Source: Azoarcus sp. CIB (lineage in GTDB: Bacteria; Pseudomonadota; Gammaproteobacteria; Burkholderiales; Rhodocyclaceae). Taken from it: a stretch of 64,000 nucleotides of DNA. Both the position numbers and the translations under genes were made by a program. The stretch spans positions 558,001-622,000 of the forward strand of contig NZ_CP011072.1 of assembly GCF_001190925.1 (NCBI RefSeq), in the 5' to 3' direction. Shown piece by piece: positions 34,655-44,199 of the stretch; the stretch's first letter is position 1, and each line of letters starts with the position of its first letter. The notes under the pieces are model-generated. The model made no database searches, was not told the origin of the DNA, and saw only the letters and a program-made list of their open reading frames with translations.

Positions 34655-35443
34655 TTACTCACGTCCTTCAAAAAACGCGGTGATGCGCCGGATGCGGCGC
34701 TTGTCGGCCGCGTCGAGGCGGCGCTTGCCGGCGTAGTCGAGGTAGAAGCGCAGGCGCTGCGTGCGCGTGAGATGGTACTTCGCGACCTTGTCGAGGCAGG
34801 CGAGGTCCTTGACGATGCGGTAGGCGAGCAGGGGGCCGCGCCAGAACGTGCCGCCGGGGCAGTCGATGAGGTAGAGGCGGGGGGCGTGGCCTGTCGCGTT
34901 TTCCTTGCCTTCCCCGCCTTCATCGACGAGCAGGTTGCGCCACTTCAGGTCGTTGTGCGCGAAGCGGTGCGCGTGCAGCGTGCGCGTGATGTCCGCTAGC
35001 TGCCGCGACACGTCGGCGACCCAGCGGCGGTCCTTCAGGCGCGGATCATGGGTGAGCGCGAGCTTGGCGAGATCGGTCGTGCGCGGCAGCTCGGCGGTGA
35101 TCATCGCGCCGCGCGCGAAGGCGCCCAGGCGGCGCTCCATGCCCCAGGCGACGACGGTCGCCGTCGGGATGCCCCAGGCGGCGAAGTGGCGCAGGTTCTG
35201 CCATTCGGCCTTCACGCGCGGTCGCCCCAGCCAGCGTCGCAGGTGCTTGCCGGCGCCATGGTAGCGCTTGACGTAGTAGTGGCGGTCGGCGACTTCGACC
35301 TTCAGCACTTCGCTGAGCGGATCGCGCGCGACGCGCTGGCCCGTGAGTGCGAACACCGCGTCGAGCGAGCCGAAGGCGGTGCGCAGCGCGGCTTCATTGC
35401 CGGTTGCGCGCAGGTAGTCGGCGTTCAGCTTCCAGGCGCTCAT
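34655..35443 (-). CDS. InaA-type lipopolysaccharide core kinase
   Basis: A 262-residue kinase of the RfaP/InaA fold. YYVKRYHGAGKHLRR carries the ATP-binding lysine, FAHNDLKWRNLLVDEG the catalytic Asp and Asn, and LYLIDCPGG the metal-binding Asp. It overlaps rfaP by 4 bp (35440-35443), so the two are coupled. It probably phosphorylates an inner-core heptose or later sugar. It resembles the second kinase in waaP-wap type clusters of Pseudomonas; no symbol is given as the acceptor is unknown. Confidence 0.87.
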   Translation of the reverse strand: MSAWKLNADYLRATGNEAALRTAFGSLDAVFALTGQRVARDPLSEVLKVEVADRHYYVKRYHGAGKHLRRWLGRPRVKAEWQNLRHFAAWGIPTATVVAWGMERRLGAFARGAMITAELPRTTDLAKLALTHDPRLKDRRWVADVSRQLADITRTLHAHRFAHNDLKWRNLLVDEGGEGKENATGHAPRLYLIDCPGGTFWRGPLLAYRIVKDLACLDKVAKYHLTRTQRLRFYLDYAGKRRLDAADKRRIRRITAFFEGRE

Positions 35444-36263
35444 CGTTGTAGCGCCGGCCGGTGGGCGAACTTGCGCTCGTAGCGGCGTTTGAGGCGGGCG
35501 GCCTCGCGTTCGAGGTGCGCCAGGAGGCGCGCTTCGCGCTTGAGCGTGTCGCGCAGCGGGCCGGGGAAGTAGTCGCGCAGGAAGCGCAGCTTGTCGCGCC
35601 GCGTGAGGCCGATGTCGAGCGCGGAGAAGTACAGCGCCGCGAGGTCCTTGTCGCGCCAGCGCCGCGGCGTGCGTTCGCGCAGCTGCGCGCGGTGCAGGTC
35701 GATCACCGACAGGTGCAGCTGGCCGGGGCGGGCGGCGGGTCGAGATCGAGCAGGAAGTGGACCAGGTAGAAGTCGCGGTGATTGATGCCGGCTTCGTGCA
35801 TGCCGCGCGCGATGCGGGTGACTTCCTTGAGCAGCGCGCGCTTGAGGGCGACCGGTGGCGGCTTGTCGGCCCAGTCGCGCGTGAAGGCGTCGAGGTCGGT
35901 CGTCGGTTCCAGCGCCTCGGTGATGAGGAAGGATTCGCGCCGCGCCGGGCCGTTCCCGCGGTCGCCGAAGGCCACTGCCGTCATCGTGCCAAGCTCGTGC
36001 GCGTGGAAGGCCTGGATCGCGCGCCATTCGTTCTCGGCGCCGAGCACGGGCAGGCGCCCGCGCACGAGGTTCTCGAGGATCTCGCCCCAGCCGATGCCGC
36101 GGTGCAGCTTGGCGTAGTAGCCGCGGCCGTCGATCTCGAAGCGGAAGGTACGCCGGCCTTCGAGCTCGCGCACGACGGTGCCGGTGAGCGCGGCGGCGGC
36201 CTCGAAAGGGTCGCGGCCCGCCCACAGCGTGGCGAAGGGTTCGGCGAGGAAAACCGTGCTCAT
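35440..36263 (-). pseudogene. rfaP: LPS core heptose(I) kinase RfaP/WaaP with apparent -1 frameshift
   Basis: It starts at ATG 36263 (MSTVFLAEPF), overlapping waaG by ATGA. RFEIDGRGYYAKLHRG supplies the ATP-site lysine, and NHRDFYLVHFLLDLD the canonical WaaP catalytic loop. The frame then breaks at a C-rich stretch near 35728-35734. Restoring one base joins it to PGQLHLSVIDLHRAQLRERT and the typical C-terminus, ending at 35440. The 824-bp span is one base short of 275 codons. WaaP phosphorylates HepI of the inner core and is essential in Pseudomonas, which makes a sequencing error plausible. Confidence 0.88.
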
Positions 36264-37381
36264 CTGTGCTGGCCGAGGATTACGTCGGCAGCTCGCTCGG
36301 GCAGGCTGTAGAGGTCGTGGCTGTCGGCATACGCGAGTGCGTTGCTTTGCCAGCGCGCGCGCGCCGCGGCGTCGCCGAGCATCTGTGCGAGGGCAGTGTT
36401 CATCGCGGCCTGGTCGAAGGGTTCCGCGATGACGCGCCCGGCGTCGGCTTCTTCGATGTAGTGCGCGTAGCCGCAGGCGCCGCTCACCAGCGCCGGCAGG
36501 CCCGCGACGAGGGCTTCGAGCAGCACCGTGCCGGTGTTTTCGTGGCGCGCCGGGTGGGTGAACAGGTCGGCGCCGAGCAGGAAGCGCGGCACGTCGCTGC
36601 GCCCTCCGGGCAGCGACACGCGCCCGGCAATGCCCAGCGTGTGCGCCTGGTCCAGGAAAGGCTTGGGATCGTCGGCACCGAGCGCGATCAGGTGCGTGCG
36701 GTGCTTGAGCGGCTCGGGCAGCGCGCCGATTGCCGCGAGCGTGCGATCCAGGCCCTTGCGCGGGAAGTCGGAGCCGATCTGCACGACCAGCAGGTCGTCG
36801 TCGGCGAGGCGGAACTCGCGCCGGAACGCGGCACGGATCCCGGCGGCGTTCGCCGGGGCGCGGCGGTCGGGGGCGATGCCCGGCGGCAGCGGGTGGAAGC
36901 GGCGCAGCGGCGTGCCGTAGTACTGCGCGAACAGGGCCTGTTGCGCGGGCGAGATGGTCAGGATCTCGGTATGCACCTCGGGCGCGAACACCGCGCGCTC
37001 GTAGGCCGAGAAGTGGCGGTAGCGCGGGCTGTAGCGGTAGAGGGGCTTCCTCAGGCGGCGCGCCTTGTCCTCGTAGCACGGGTCGGCGGCGTAATACACG
37101 TCGAGGCTCGGCATCTTGTTGAAGCCGACGACGCGGTCGGCGGGGCGGCGCCGCAGGTCGGCCTGCACCCAGTCGGTAAATTTCGCGTAGCGGCCGTGGT
37201 TGGTGAAGGCCTTCACCGGCACACGCACGAGTTCGAAGCCCGGCGGGACCTCGCCCTGCCATTCCAGCGCATACACGCGGATGTCGTGGCCGCGCGCCTG
37301 GCAGGTCAGCGCGATGCGCAGGAAGTCGCGCTGCAGGCCGCCGAAGGGGAAGTACTTGTACAGGCAGAAAGCGAGCTGCAT
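36260..37381 (-). CDS. waaG: LPS core glucosyltransferase WaaG (GT4)
   Basis: A 373-residue GT-B enzyme that adds the first outer-core glucose to HepII. It opens MQLAFCLYKYFPFGGLQRDF, the standard WaaG N-terminus. The C-terminal donor domain has VQIGSDFPRKGLDRTL and HENTGTVLLEALVAGLPAL with the conserved ENTGTVLLE retaining motif. Its ATG overlaps the waaC stop by one base and its stop overlaps rfaP by four. Confidence 0.94.
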   Translation of the reverse strand: MQLAFCLYKYFPFGGLQRDFLRIALTCQARGHDIRVYALEWQGEVPPGFELVRVPVKAFTNHGRYAKFTDWVQADLRRRPADRVVGFNKMPSLDVYYAADPCYEDKARRLRKPLYRYSPRYRHFSAYERAVFAPEVHTEILTISPAQQALFAQYYGTPLRRFHPLPPGIAPDRRAPANAAGIRAAFRREFRLADDDLLVVQIGSDFPRKGLDRTLAAIGALPEPLKHRTHLIALGADDPKPFLDQAHTLGIAGRVSLPGGRSDVPRFLLGADLFTHPARHENTGTVLLEALVAGLPALVSGACGYAHYIEEADAGRVIAEPFDQAAMNTALAQMLGDAAARARWQSNALAYADSHDLYSLPERAADVILGQHR

Positions 37382-38526
37382 CAGCGGGCCTTGCGGTCGA
37401 AAACAGGGCGCAGCACGGCGGCGCTGCCGTCGTCCGGCTCCGGCGCGGGGCACGCAGGCTCCGCGCACGGGACGCCGTCGGCGATTACGGACTGCAGCGC
37501 GCGCCACACGCGCTCCGGCGCGAGGCGCGTGAAGCACAGCGGCTGCTCGGTGGCGAGGTCGAAGCGGGATCGCTCCTCATCGGTCGGCTCGTGCGCGCAG
37601 CGGCGCTGAAGGCAGGGCGCGCAGGCCATGTTCGACGCGAAATGGAACTGGTTATGCCCCCAGGCGCCGGTGAAGCCGGGGTTGGTCGGCCCGAACAGCG
37701 ACAGCGTCGGCACGTCGAAAGCCGCCGCGAGATGACCAAGGCCGGTATCGACGGCGACACAGGCGCGCGCGCCGGCGAGCTGCGCGGCGATGCCGGCGAG
37801 CTTGAGACGCGGCAGTACGGTGACGTTGGCGAGGCCGGCAGCGAGGCGTTCGGCGCGTGCGCGCTCCTCGTCATTGCCCCAGGGCAGGCGCACGGCCCAG
37901 CCGCCGTCGCGGGCGAGTTCGAGGAGCCGCCGCCAATAGACTTCGGGCCAGTGCTTGGTCGTCCAGGTGGTGCCGTGCAGGAACAGCAGGTAGTCGCCTT
38001 CGTCGCGCCCCGGCGGGAGCACGCGGCGGCGGTCGAGGCCGTATTCGCCCGGCCCCTCGGGCAGCGGGTAGCCGAGTGCGCGGGCAAAGAGCTCGCGCAC
38101 GCGTTCGACTGCGTGGCGGCCGACCGGCACGGCGTGGGTATGAGTGTAGAAGCGCGTCGCGAACGGCTCGCGCGCCGAGTTGCGGTCCAGCCCGTGCACC
38201 GGCCGGCTGGCGTAGCGCGTCAGGAAGGCGCTCTTGATCAGCCCCTGCGCATCGATCGTTGCGTCGTAGCGGACCTGTTTCAGGCGACGGGTGAAGCGTC
38301 GCCATTCGCCGCTGCGCAGCGCCGCGAAGGGCGACTTGCGCCAGCGCCGTACGGCCACCGGGATCACGTCATCGACCGCCGGATGCCACGACGGGATCTC
38401 GGCGAAGGCTTCCTCGACGACCCAGTCGAAGCGGATGCCGGGGATCGCGCGCGCGGCATCGGTCAGCGCCGGCAAAGTGTGGATGACGTCGCCGAGCGAC
38501 GAGGTCTTGACGACCAGTACGCGCAT
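37381..38526 (-). CDS. waaC: LPS heptosyltransferase I
   Basis: A 381-residue GT9 enzyme that adds the first heptose to Kdo2-lipid A. It opens [21 protein letters not shown], diagnostic for WaaC. DTGLGHLAAAFDVPTLSLFG followed by PTNP is the ADP-heptose site. The C-terminal tail after about 345 is longer and acidic/proline-rich (CPAPEPDD), which is unusual. Coupled to waaF and waaG by one-base overlaps. Confidence 0.95.
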   Translation of the reverse strand: MRVLVVKTSSLGDVIHTLPALTDAARAIPGIRFDWVVEEAFAEIPSWHPAVDDVIPVAVRRWRKSPFAALRSGEWRRFTRRLKQVRYDATIDAQGLIKSAFLTRYASRPVHGLDRNSAREPFATRFYTHTHAVPVGRHAVERVRELFARALGYPLPEGPGEYGLDRRRVLPPGRDEGDYLLFLHGTTWTTKHWPEVYWRRLLELARDGGWAVRLPWGNDEERARAERLAAGLANVTVLPRLKLAGIAAQLAGARACVAVDTGLGHLAAAFDVPTLSLFGPTNPGFTGAWGHNQFHFASNMACAPCLQRRCAHEPTDEERSRFDLATEQPLCFTRLAPERVWRALQSVIADGVPCAEPACPAPEPDDGSAAVLRPVFDRKAR

Positions 38527-39572
38527 CAGGCGGCTCCGCAGGTGTCCTGCTGCGCCGTCACGCCCAGCGTCGCCAGCGACGCGAGCACGCTCGCCGGCGT
38601 GATCTCGTGCAGGCAGCGGGTGTGGCCGAGCGGGCACACCCGCTCGAAGCAGGGCGAGCATTCGAGGCGCAGGTAGCGGACCGCGACGCGGTCGGACAGC
38701 GGCGGCGTGTGGTCCGGGGTCGAGGAGCCGTACACGGCGACCAGCGGCCGGTCGAGCGCCGCGGCGACGTGCATCAGGCCGGAGTCGTTGGTCACCGCGG
38801 CGGCGCTCATCGCCAGCAGGTCGACGGCGTCGCCGAGCTGGGTGCGGCCGCACAGGTTATGCACGCCGTCCCCCGCCTTGGCGGCGATTTCCTGGCCTGC
38901 GGGTGCGTCCTTGGCCGAGCCGAGCACCCACACCTGGTAACCGCGCTCGACGAGCTCGGCGGCGAGGGCGCCGTAATGCGCGAGCGGCCACTGCTTGGCG
39001 GGGCCGTATTCGGCGCCGGGCATGAAGGCGATCGCCGGGCGGTCGGGATCGAGGCCCAGTTCGGCACGCAGGCGCGCCTGGCTGGCCGGGGCCGCGACCA
39101 GGCGCGGGCGCGGGAAGGGGTGCGGCAGGGGTTTGCCGGCGGGGCGGCCGAGCGCGACGAAGCGCTGCACGGTCATCGGCAGCGCGGCCTTGTCGAGGCG
39201 GCGCATGTCGTTGATGAGCCCGTAGCGCATCTCGCCGCGGAAGGCGGTGCGTTGCGGGATGCGGGCGAAGAAGGGCGCGAGCGCGGATTTCAGCGAACCG
39301 GGGAGCACGATCGCCTGGTCGTAGCGCCGCTTCGCGAGCTCACGCCCGAGCCGCCAGCGTTCCTTCAGGCCGAGCTGCCCGTGGCCGAGCGGCATCGCGA
39401 TACCGCCGCGCACCTCGGGCATGCGCTCCAGGATGGCCAGCGACCAGCCCGGCGCGAGGACGTCGATCTCGCACGGACCTTCGGCCTTCAGGGTCATGAA
39501 GAGGCTCTGCGCCATCACCATGTCCCCGACCCACGAGGGGCCGACCACCAGGATCTGCCGCGGCTCGGTCAT
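38526..39572 (-). CDS. waaF: LPS heptosyltransferase II
   Basis: A 348-residue GT9 enzyme that adds Hep[21 protein letters not shown] opens the N-terminal domain. [14 protein letters not shown] and [21 protein letters not shown] followed by SSTPDHTPP are the WaaF donor-site motifs. C-terminal cysteines in [13 protein letters not shown] are typical. The ATG overlaps the hldD stop (ATGA). Confidence 0.95.
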   Translation of the reverse strand: MTEPRQILVVGPSWVGDMVMAQSLFMTLKAEGPCEIDVLAPGWSLAILERMPEVRGGIAMPLGHGQLGLKERWRLGRELAKRRYDQAIVLPGSLKSALAPFFARIPQRTAFRGEMRYGLINDMRRLDKAALPMTVQRFVALGRPAGKPLPHPFPRPRLVAAPASQARLRAELGLDPDRPAIAFMPGAEYGPAKQWPLAHYGALAAELVERGYQVWVLGSAKDAPAGQEIAAKAGDGVHNLCGRTQLGDAVDLLAMSAAAVTNDSGLMHVAAALDRPLVAVYGSSTPDHTPPLSDRVAVRYLRLECSPCFERVCPLGHTRCLHEITPASVLASLATLGVTAQQDTCGAA

Positions 39573-40531
39573 CCGCGGTTCTGCGCCAGCCAGTCCATGT
39601 ACTTCGGTACGCCGAGCTCCACCGGCATGAATTCGCCCGCGTAGCCGGCGGCGCGCAGCGCATCCATGTCGGCCTGCGTGTAGCTCTGGTAACGGCCCTT
39701 GAGGTGCTCGGGGAAGGCGACGTAGTCGATGCCGCCGCCCCCGCCGCCAGCTTTGTGCCACCTGATCGCGGCGTGTGCGACTTCGTTGAAGCTCTGCGCG
39801 CGCCCGGTGCCCACGTTGAAGATGCCCGACACCTGCGGGTTGTCGAGCAGCCACAGGTTCACAGCGACGACGTCGTCGACGTGGATGAAGTCGCGCCGCT
39901 GCTCGCCCGGGCCATAGCCGTCCGAGCCTTCGAAGAGGCGCAGGCGACCGCTTTCATCGAGCTGGCTCTTGAAGTGTTGAGCGACGCTCGCCATGCTGCC
40001 CTTGTGCTGCTCGCGCGGGCCATACACGTTGAAGTAGCGCAGGCCGGCGACCTGGCTCCTGATGTTCGGCAGGAGCGGGCGCAGGTGGCAGTCGAAGAGG
40101 AACTTCGAGTACGCGTACATGTTGAGCGGGCGCTCGAACTCGCGCGCCTCGCGGAAGATCGGGCCCATGCCGTAGACCGAGGCCGAGGACGCGTAAAGGA
40201 AGGGAATCCCGCGTTCGACGCACCAGCCGAACAGCGCTTTGGTGTATTCGTAGTTCACCGCCATCACGAAGCGGCCGTCCCATTCGGTGGTCGAGGAGCA
40301 GGCGCCCTCGTGGAACACCGCCTCGACGCGGCCGAAGTCCTCGCCGCTTTGGATGCGGCGCAGGAAGTCGTCCTTGTCCGCGTAGTCGCGGATGTGCGCG
40401 TCGGCGAGGTTCAGGCACTTGCGCCCGTCGGTGAGGTCGTCGACGACCAGGATGTCGGTGATGCCGCGCGCGTTGAGGCCGTGCACGATGTTGCTGCCGA
40501 TGAAGCCGGCGCCGCCGGTGACGATGTACAT
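39569..40531 (-). CDS. hldD: ADP-L-glycero-D-manno-heptose 6-epimerase
   Basis: A 320-residue short-chain-dehydrogenase-type epimerase, the last step of ADP-heptose synthesis. The NADP-binding motif is [12 protein letters not shown] (5-16). SSASVYG and YAYSKFLFD hold the catalytic Tyr and Lys. HKGSMASV and the [21 protein letters not shown] block are specific to HldD. A good GGAG ribosome-binding site precedes the ATG, 14 bp after rfaE1. Confidence 0.96.
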   Translation of the reverse strand: MYIVTGGAGFIGSNIVHGLNARGITDILVVDDLTDGRKCLNLADAHIRDYADKDDFLRRIQSGEDFGRVEAVFHEGACSSTTEWDGRFVMAVNYEYTKALFGWCVERGIPFLYASSASVYGMGPIFREAREFERPLNMYAYSKFLFDCHLRPLLPNIRSQVAGLRYFNVYGPREQHKGSMASVAQHFKSQLDESGRLRLFEGSDGYGPGEQRRDFIHVDDVVAVNLWLLDNPQVSGIFNVGTGRAQSFNEVAHAAIRWHKAGGGGGGIDYVAFPEHLKGRYQSYTQADMDALRAAGYAGEFMPVELGVPKYMDWLAQNRG

Positions 40532-40545
40532 GCGGTACTCCTTGA

Positions 40546-41496
40546 TCAGTGCGTGCTGGCGAGGGCCTCGCCGAGTTCCTCGCGGCTGACGGTCGCGGTG
40601 CCGAGCTTACCGACGACGACGCCGGCCGCGACGTTCGCGAGCGCCGTCGCGTCGGGCAGCGACAGGCCGCACGCGAGTCCCGCGCCGAGCACCGCGACGA
40701 CGGTGTCGCCGGCGCCGGTGACGTCGAACACGTCGCGCGCACGGGTGGGCAGGTCGAGCGGGGGGTGTCCCTTCTGCAGCAGCGTCATGCCGCGTTCGGA
40801 GCGCGTGACGAGCAGCGCCTCGAGGTCGAGCGCGTCACGCAGCGCCTCGCCGCGCTGGCGCAGCGTGGCGTCGTCGACACAGTGCCCTACGACCGCTTCG
40901 AATTCGGAAAGGTTCGGGGTGATCACGGTCGCGCCGCAATAGCGGCCGAAGTCCGTGCCCTTGGGATCGACGACGACCGGCACCTTGTGTTCGCGCGCGA
41001 CGCGGATCAGGCTGCCGACCTGCGCGAGCGTGCCCTTGCCGTAGTCCGACAGCACCACTGCGCCGCTCGCGCCGACCGCGTCCTCGAAGGCCTGCTCGAT
41101 GCCGGCGCTTTCCAGCACGGCGAAGCTGTCCTCGAAGTCGAGCCGGATGAGCTGCTGGTGGCGGCTGATGATGCGCAGTTTGGTGATCGTCGGGTGCTGC
41201 GGCGCTTCGAGCAGGCGGCACGCGACGCCACCCGATTCGAGCCGATCGCGCAGCAGGCGCGCGGCTTCGTCGCGGCCCACGAGGCCCACGAGCTCGGCGC
41301 CGGCGCCCAGCGAGGCGGCGTTGAGCGCGACGTTGCCGGCGCCGCCGGCGCGGTACTCGTCCCCCTCGACTTTCACGATCGGCACCGGCGCCTCGGGCGA
41401 GATGCGGGTTGTCGAGCCGTGCCAGTAGCGGTCGAGCATCACGTCGCCGACGACGAGCACGCGACCGGCAGAGAAATCGGGCAGGGGAGGCAGCAT
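40546..41496 (-). CDS. rfaE1: D-glycero-beta-D-manno-heptose-7-phosphate kinase (RfaE domain I)
   Basis: A 316-residue PfkB-family kinase corresponding only to the N-terminal half of E. coli HldE. The first motif is [21 protein letters not shown], with [16 protein letters not shown] next and the catalytic [13 protein letters not shown] near the C-terminus. The cytidylyltransferase-like second domain (RfaE2/HldC) is absent here and must be encoded elsewhere. It is the first gene of the LPS-core operon. The start is assigned at MLPPLPD, though no clear ribosome-binding site is visible. Confidence 0.93.
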   Translation of the reverse strand: MLPPLPDFSAGRVLVVGDVMLDRYWHGSTTRISPEAPVPIVKVEGDEYRAGGAGNVALNAASLGAGAELVGLVGRDEAARLLRDRLESGGVACRLLEAPQHPTITKLRIISRHQQLIRLDFEDSFAVLESAGIEQAFEDAVGASGAVVLSDYGKGTLAQVGSLIRVAREHKVPVVVDPKGTDFGRYCGATVITPNLSEFEAVVGHCVDDATLRQRGEALRDALDLEALLVTRSERGMTLLQKGHPPLDLPTRARDVFDVTGAGDTVVAVLGAGLACGLSLPDATALANVAAGVVVGKLGTATVSREELGEALASTH

Positions 41497-41587
41497 GGAC
41501 GGGGAGGGGGGCAGCGCGTTGAAAAGTCTGCAATTATCCCACGAACGGGTGGATTCGCGACGAGTTGGCGTCGGAATCGCCGCGGCC

Positions 41588-41687
41588 CGTAGGGCGGGAG
41601 GAGCGCAGCGCATCCCGCCATTCCGAGCGCTGGCGCCTGTTCGGACGCCGCGTGGCGGGATACGCCTTCGGCTCCTCCCGCCCTACG
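41588..41687. repeat. Dispersed inverted-repeat element, copy 2
   Basis: A 100-bp element starting CGTAGGGCGGGAGGAGCGCA and ending GGCTCCTCCCGCCCTACG. The outer arms pair perfectly over about 16 bp; the inner arms CATCCCGCCA and TGGCGGGATA also pair. Nearly identical in its arms to the copy at 53564. It lies in the 204-bp gap between rfaE1 and the convergent-ended cobC. The rest of the gap has a GGATAAT on the minus strand near 41530 that could be the rfaE1 -10 box. Confidence 0.88.
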
Positions 41688-41700
41688 AAAGGCGTTACCG

Positions 41701-42252
41701 TCAGCGATTGAACCACTTCAGCACGACGCCCCATTCCTCGACGTCGAGGCGCGTAGTGTGGCCACAGGCGAAATCGAGGCCGAGCCAGCGTTCGGCAGGA
41801 AGCCCCAGCAGGTGGCCGGCGATCGCGCGCAGCGGGCCGCCGTGGGCGACCACCACGACCGGGTCGGCGGGCGGGGTGGCGAGGAGGGCGTCGAGCCACT
41901 GCAGCACGCGCGCGCTCATGTCGTGCGCCGATTCGCCGCCGGGGGCGCGAAAGCCCATCGGGTCGGTGGCCCAGGTGTCGATCGCCGGGCCGAGTTCGGC
42001 GTACGGGCGCAGCTCCCATTCGCCGAAGTTCATCTCCTTGAGGCGATCGTCGATAGTGGGCGCGCCGAGTTCGACTGCGAGCAGGCGTGCGCGCGCCAGC
42101 GGGCTCGCGTGCAGTACGAAGCGTTCGGGCAGGATCGGACGCAGGCGCGCGGCGACGGTGCTGGCCGACTCTGCGATTCCCACATCCGACTGCCCGTAGC
42201 ACACGCCCGGCGGCACGTCCGGCCGCGGGTGGCGGATCAGGTGAAGTTCCAC
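41701..42252 (-). CDS. cobC: Alpha-ribazole phosphatase-like histidine phosphatase
   Basis: A 183-residue histidine phosphatase that would dephosphorylate alpha-ribazole 5'-phosphate or cobalamin phosphate. [11 protein letters not shown] holds the catalytic His (RHP in place of RHG), SPLARAR the second Arg and [12 protein letters not shown] the second His. It starts at a GTG (42252), overlapping cobS by 16 bp; longer in-frame starts lie deeper inside cobS. It is the last gene of the left-running cobalamin operon. Confidence 0.85.
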   Translation of the reverse strand: MELHLIRHPRPDVPPGVCYGQSDVGIAESASTVAARLRPILPERFVLHASPLARARLLAVELGAPTIDDRLKEMNFGEWELRPYAELGPAIDTWATDPMGFRAPGGESAHDMSARVLQWLDALLATPPADPVVVVAHGGPLRAIAGHLLGLPAERWLGLDFACGHTTRLDVEEWGVVLKWFNR

Positions 42253-43007
42253 GTCGCGAGGATGCCCAGGTAGATCGCCAGTTCGGTCGCCTGCTGCACG
42301 GCACCGAGGCAGTCGCCGGTGTAGCCGCCGAGGCGGCGCAAGAGGTAGCGGCCGGCCCACAGGGTCACCGCAGCGACGGCGATCAGTGCCGCGGCGGCTT
42401 CGCCGGGTTGCAGCAGCGCGAGCGGCAGGATGCCGAAAGCGGATGCAATCGTGAGTTCGGTGCCGGTGAGCCGGCGCGCGAGCGGCTTCGCCTTCGCCGT
42501 TTCGTCCTCGCGCACGTATTCGAGGGTGTGGATCAGGCTGGTCGAGGCGAGCCGCGACAGGGGATGGGCGACGAGCAGCGCGATGGCGACCGCGGCGTCG
42601 CCCGCACTGGCCAGTTCGATCAGTGCGGCCGCCTTCGCCAGCAGCATCAGCACGAGGCCCACCGTGCCGTAGCTACCGATGCGCGAGTCCTTCATGATTG
42701 TCAGCACCTGGGACTTGTCCCAGCCGCCGCCCAGACCGTCGCAGGCGTCGGCCCAGCCGTCCTCGTGGAAGGCGCCGGTCGCGCGTATCGTCACCGCCAT
42801 CGACAGCAGCACGGCGACGCTCGGCGGCAGGATCTGCGCGAGCGCGAGCCAGCTCGCCGCGCCGATCGCGCCGACCACCCAGCCGACGAGCGGGAAGTAG
42901 CGCGCGGCGTGGTTCAGGCGCTCGGGCGACCACGGCACCCACGCGGGCACCGGCAGGCGCGTGAAGAAGCCGAGCGCGGTGAAGAAGAGTTCGAGCTGGT
43001 AGCGCAT
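42237..43007 (-). CDS. cobS: Adenosylcobinamide-GDP ribazoletransferase (cobalamin synthase)
   Basis: A 256-residue membrane enzyme joining alpha-ribazole to AdoCbi-GDP. It opens [14 protein letters not shown], the family signature. The metal-binding [18 protein letters not shown] is at about 97-114. Several hydrophobic helices follow. It lies 25 bp after cobT. Confidence 0.94.
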   Translation of the reverse strand: MRYQLELFFTALGFFTRLPVPAWVPWSPERLNHAARYFPLVGWVVGAIGAASWLALAQILPPSVAVLLSMAVTIRATGAFHEDGWADACDGLGGGWDKSQVLTIMKDSRIGSYGTVGLVLMLLAKAAALIELASAGDAAVAIALLVAHPLSRLASTSLIHTLEYVREDETAKAKPLARRLTGTELTIASAFGILPLALLQPGEAAAALIAVAAVTLWAGRYLLRRLGGYTGDCLGAVQQATELAIYLGILATWNFT

Positions 43008-43032
43008 CGTGCGGGCGCCGCTTAGCGGCCCC

Positions 43033-44092
43033 TCAGTTGCCTTTCTCGCTGACGCTGGCCGAATCGAAGCTCGCCATCTCGTTGAGAAAGTTCGCCGCCG
43101 CCTGCACGAGCGGGAAGGCGAGCGCGGCGCCGGTGCCTTCGCCCAGGCGCAGGTCCAGTTCCATCAGCGGCTCGACGCCGAAGTGCTTCAGCTGTGCGGT
43201 GTGGCCGGGTTCCTTCGAGCGGTGGGCGAACACGCAATAGTCGAGGATCTCGGGGGCGATCGCGTGGGCGACGAGCAGCGCGGAGGTGACGATGAAGCCG
43301 TCGATCAGCAGCGTCATGCGCTTTTCGGCCGCACCGAGCATGGCGCCGGCCATCACGGCGATCTCGAAGCCGCCGTACTCGGCGAGCGCCGCGCGCGGAT
43401 CGGTCGGGCGGCCGCCGCGGGCGAGCGCCTGGCCGAGCAGTTCGCGCTTGCGCACGAGGCCGGCGTCGTCGAGGCCGGTGCCGCGTCCCGTCACGGTGAA
43501 GAGATCGGCGCCGCCCCCCGTTGCTCCCCTCGCCGACGAGGCAGTGCGTCAGCAGCGAGGCCGCCGCGGTGTTGCCGATGCCCATCTCGCCGAAGCCGAC
43601 CACGTTGCAGCCGTTCGCGGCCAGCGCGTGCGCGAGCTCGCGTCCGCGGGCGAGCGCCGCGTCGGTCTGCTCGGCGCGCATCGCCGGTTCTTCCAGATAG
43701 TTCGCGGTGCCCGGCCCGAGCTTCGCATTGACGAGCCCCGGGCGTTGGCCGAATTCGTGATTCACGCCGCAGTCGATGACGGTGAGCCCCAGGCCCAACT
43801 GACGGCTGAAGACGTTGATCGCTGCGCCGCCGGCGAGGAAATTCTCGACCATCTGCCAGGTGACGTCCTGTGGGAAGGCGGAAATGCCCGCGCGTGCCGC
43901 GCCGTGGTCGCCGGCGAAGACCATCATGTGGGGCTGGCGGAGCTCGGGGCTGAGCGTCTGCTGGATCAGGCCGAGCTGCAGCGCCAGCGGCTCCAGGCGG
44001 CCGAGGGCGCCCTGCGGCTTGGTCTTGTTGTCGATGCGGTGCTGGAGGTCGGCCGCGAGCGCGCGGTCGGGCGCGCAGATCTGGAATGTCAT
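43033..44092 (-). pseudogene. cobT: Nicotinate-nucleotide-dimethylbenzimidazole phosphoribosyltransferase with apparent +1 frameshift
   Basis: From ATG 44092 ([12 protein letters not shown]; an alternative ATG at 44107 has a better ribosome-binding site) the frame reads typical CobT, including [23 protein letters not shown] and [13 protein letters not shown]. It then breaks at a run of six C (43514-43519, G on the coding strand). Removing one base restores [13 protein letters not shown] and the normal C-terminus to 43033. The 1060-bp span is one base over 353 codons. A homopolymer indel is the classic signature of a sequencing error, but slippage or a true mutation is possible. CobT makes alpha-ribazole phosphate. 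Confidence 0.9.
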
Positions 44093-44130
44093 GATTGCAG
44101 TATGCATGTGCCCTGAAAGGGCTGCGATCT

Positions 44131-44196
44131 TAGCACGCAGCCTGTGCCGCGGTAGCACGCAGCCTGTGCCGCGGTAGCACGCGGCCCGCGCCGCGA
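44131..44196. repeat. Three tandem 22-bp repeats
   Basis: TAGCACGCAGCCTGTGCCGC plus GG occurs at 44131-44152 and again exactly at 44153-44174. A degenerate third unit fills 44175-44196. It occupies the gap between the degenerate-GGDEF gene and cobT. Cause and role are not evident. Confidence 0.8.
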
Positions 44197-44199
44197 GCC

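Noticed and set aside
44131..44196. CRISPR array
   Set aside because: The 22-bp units are directly adjacent with no spacers and only three copies, and no cas genes are present.
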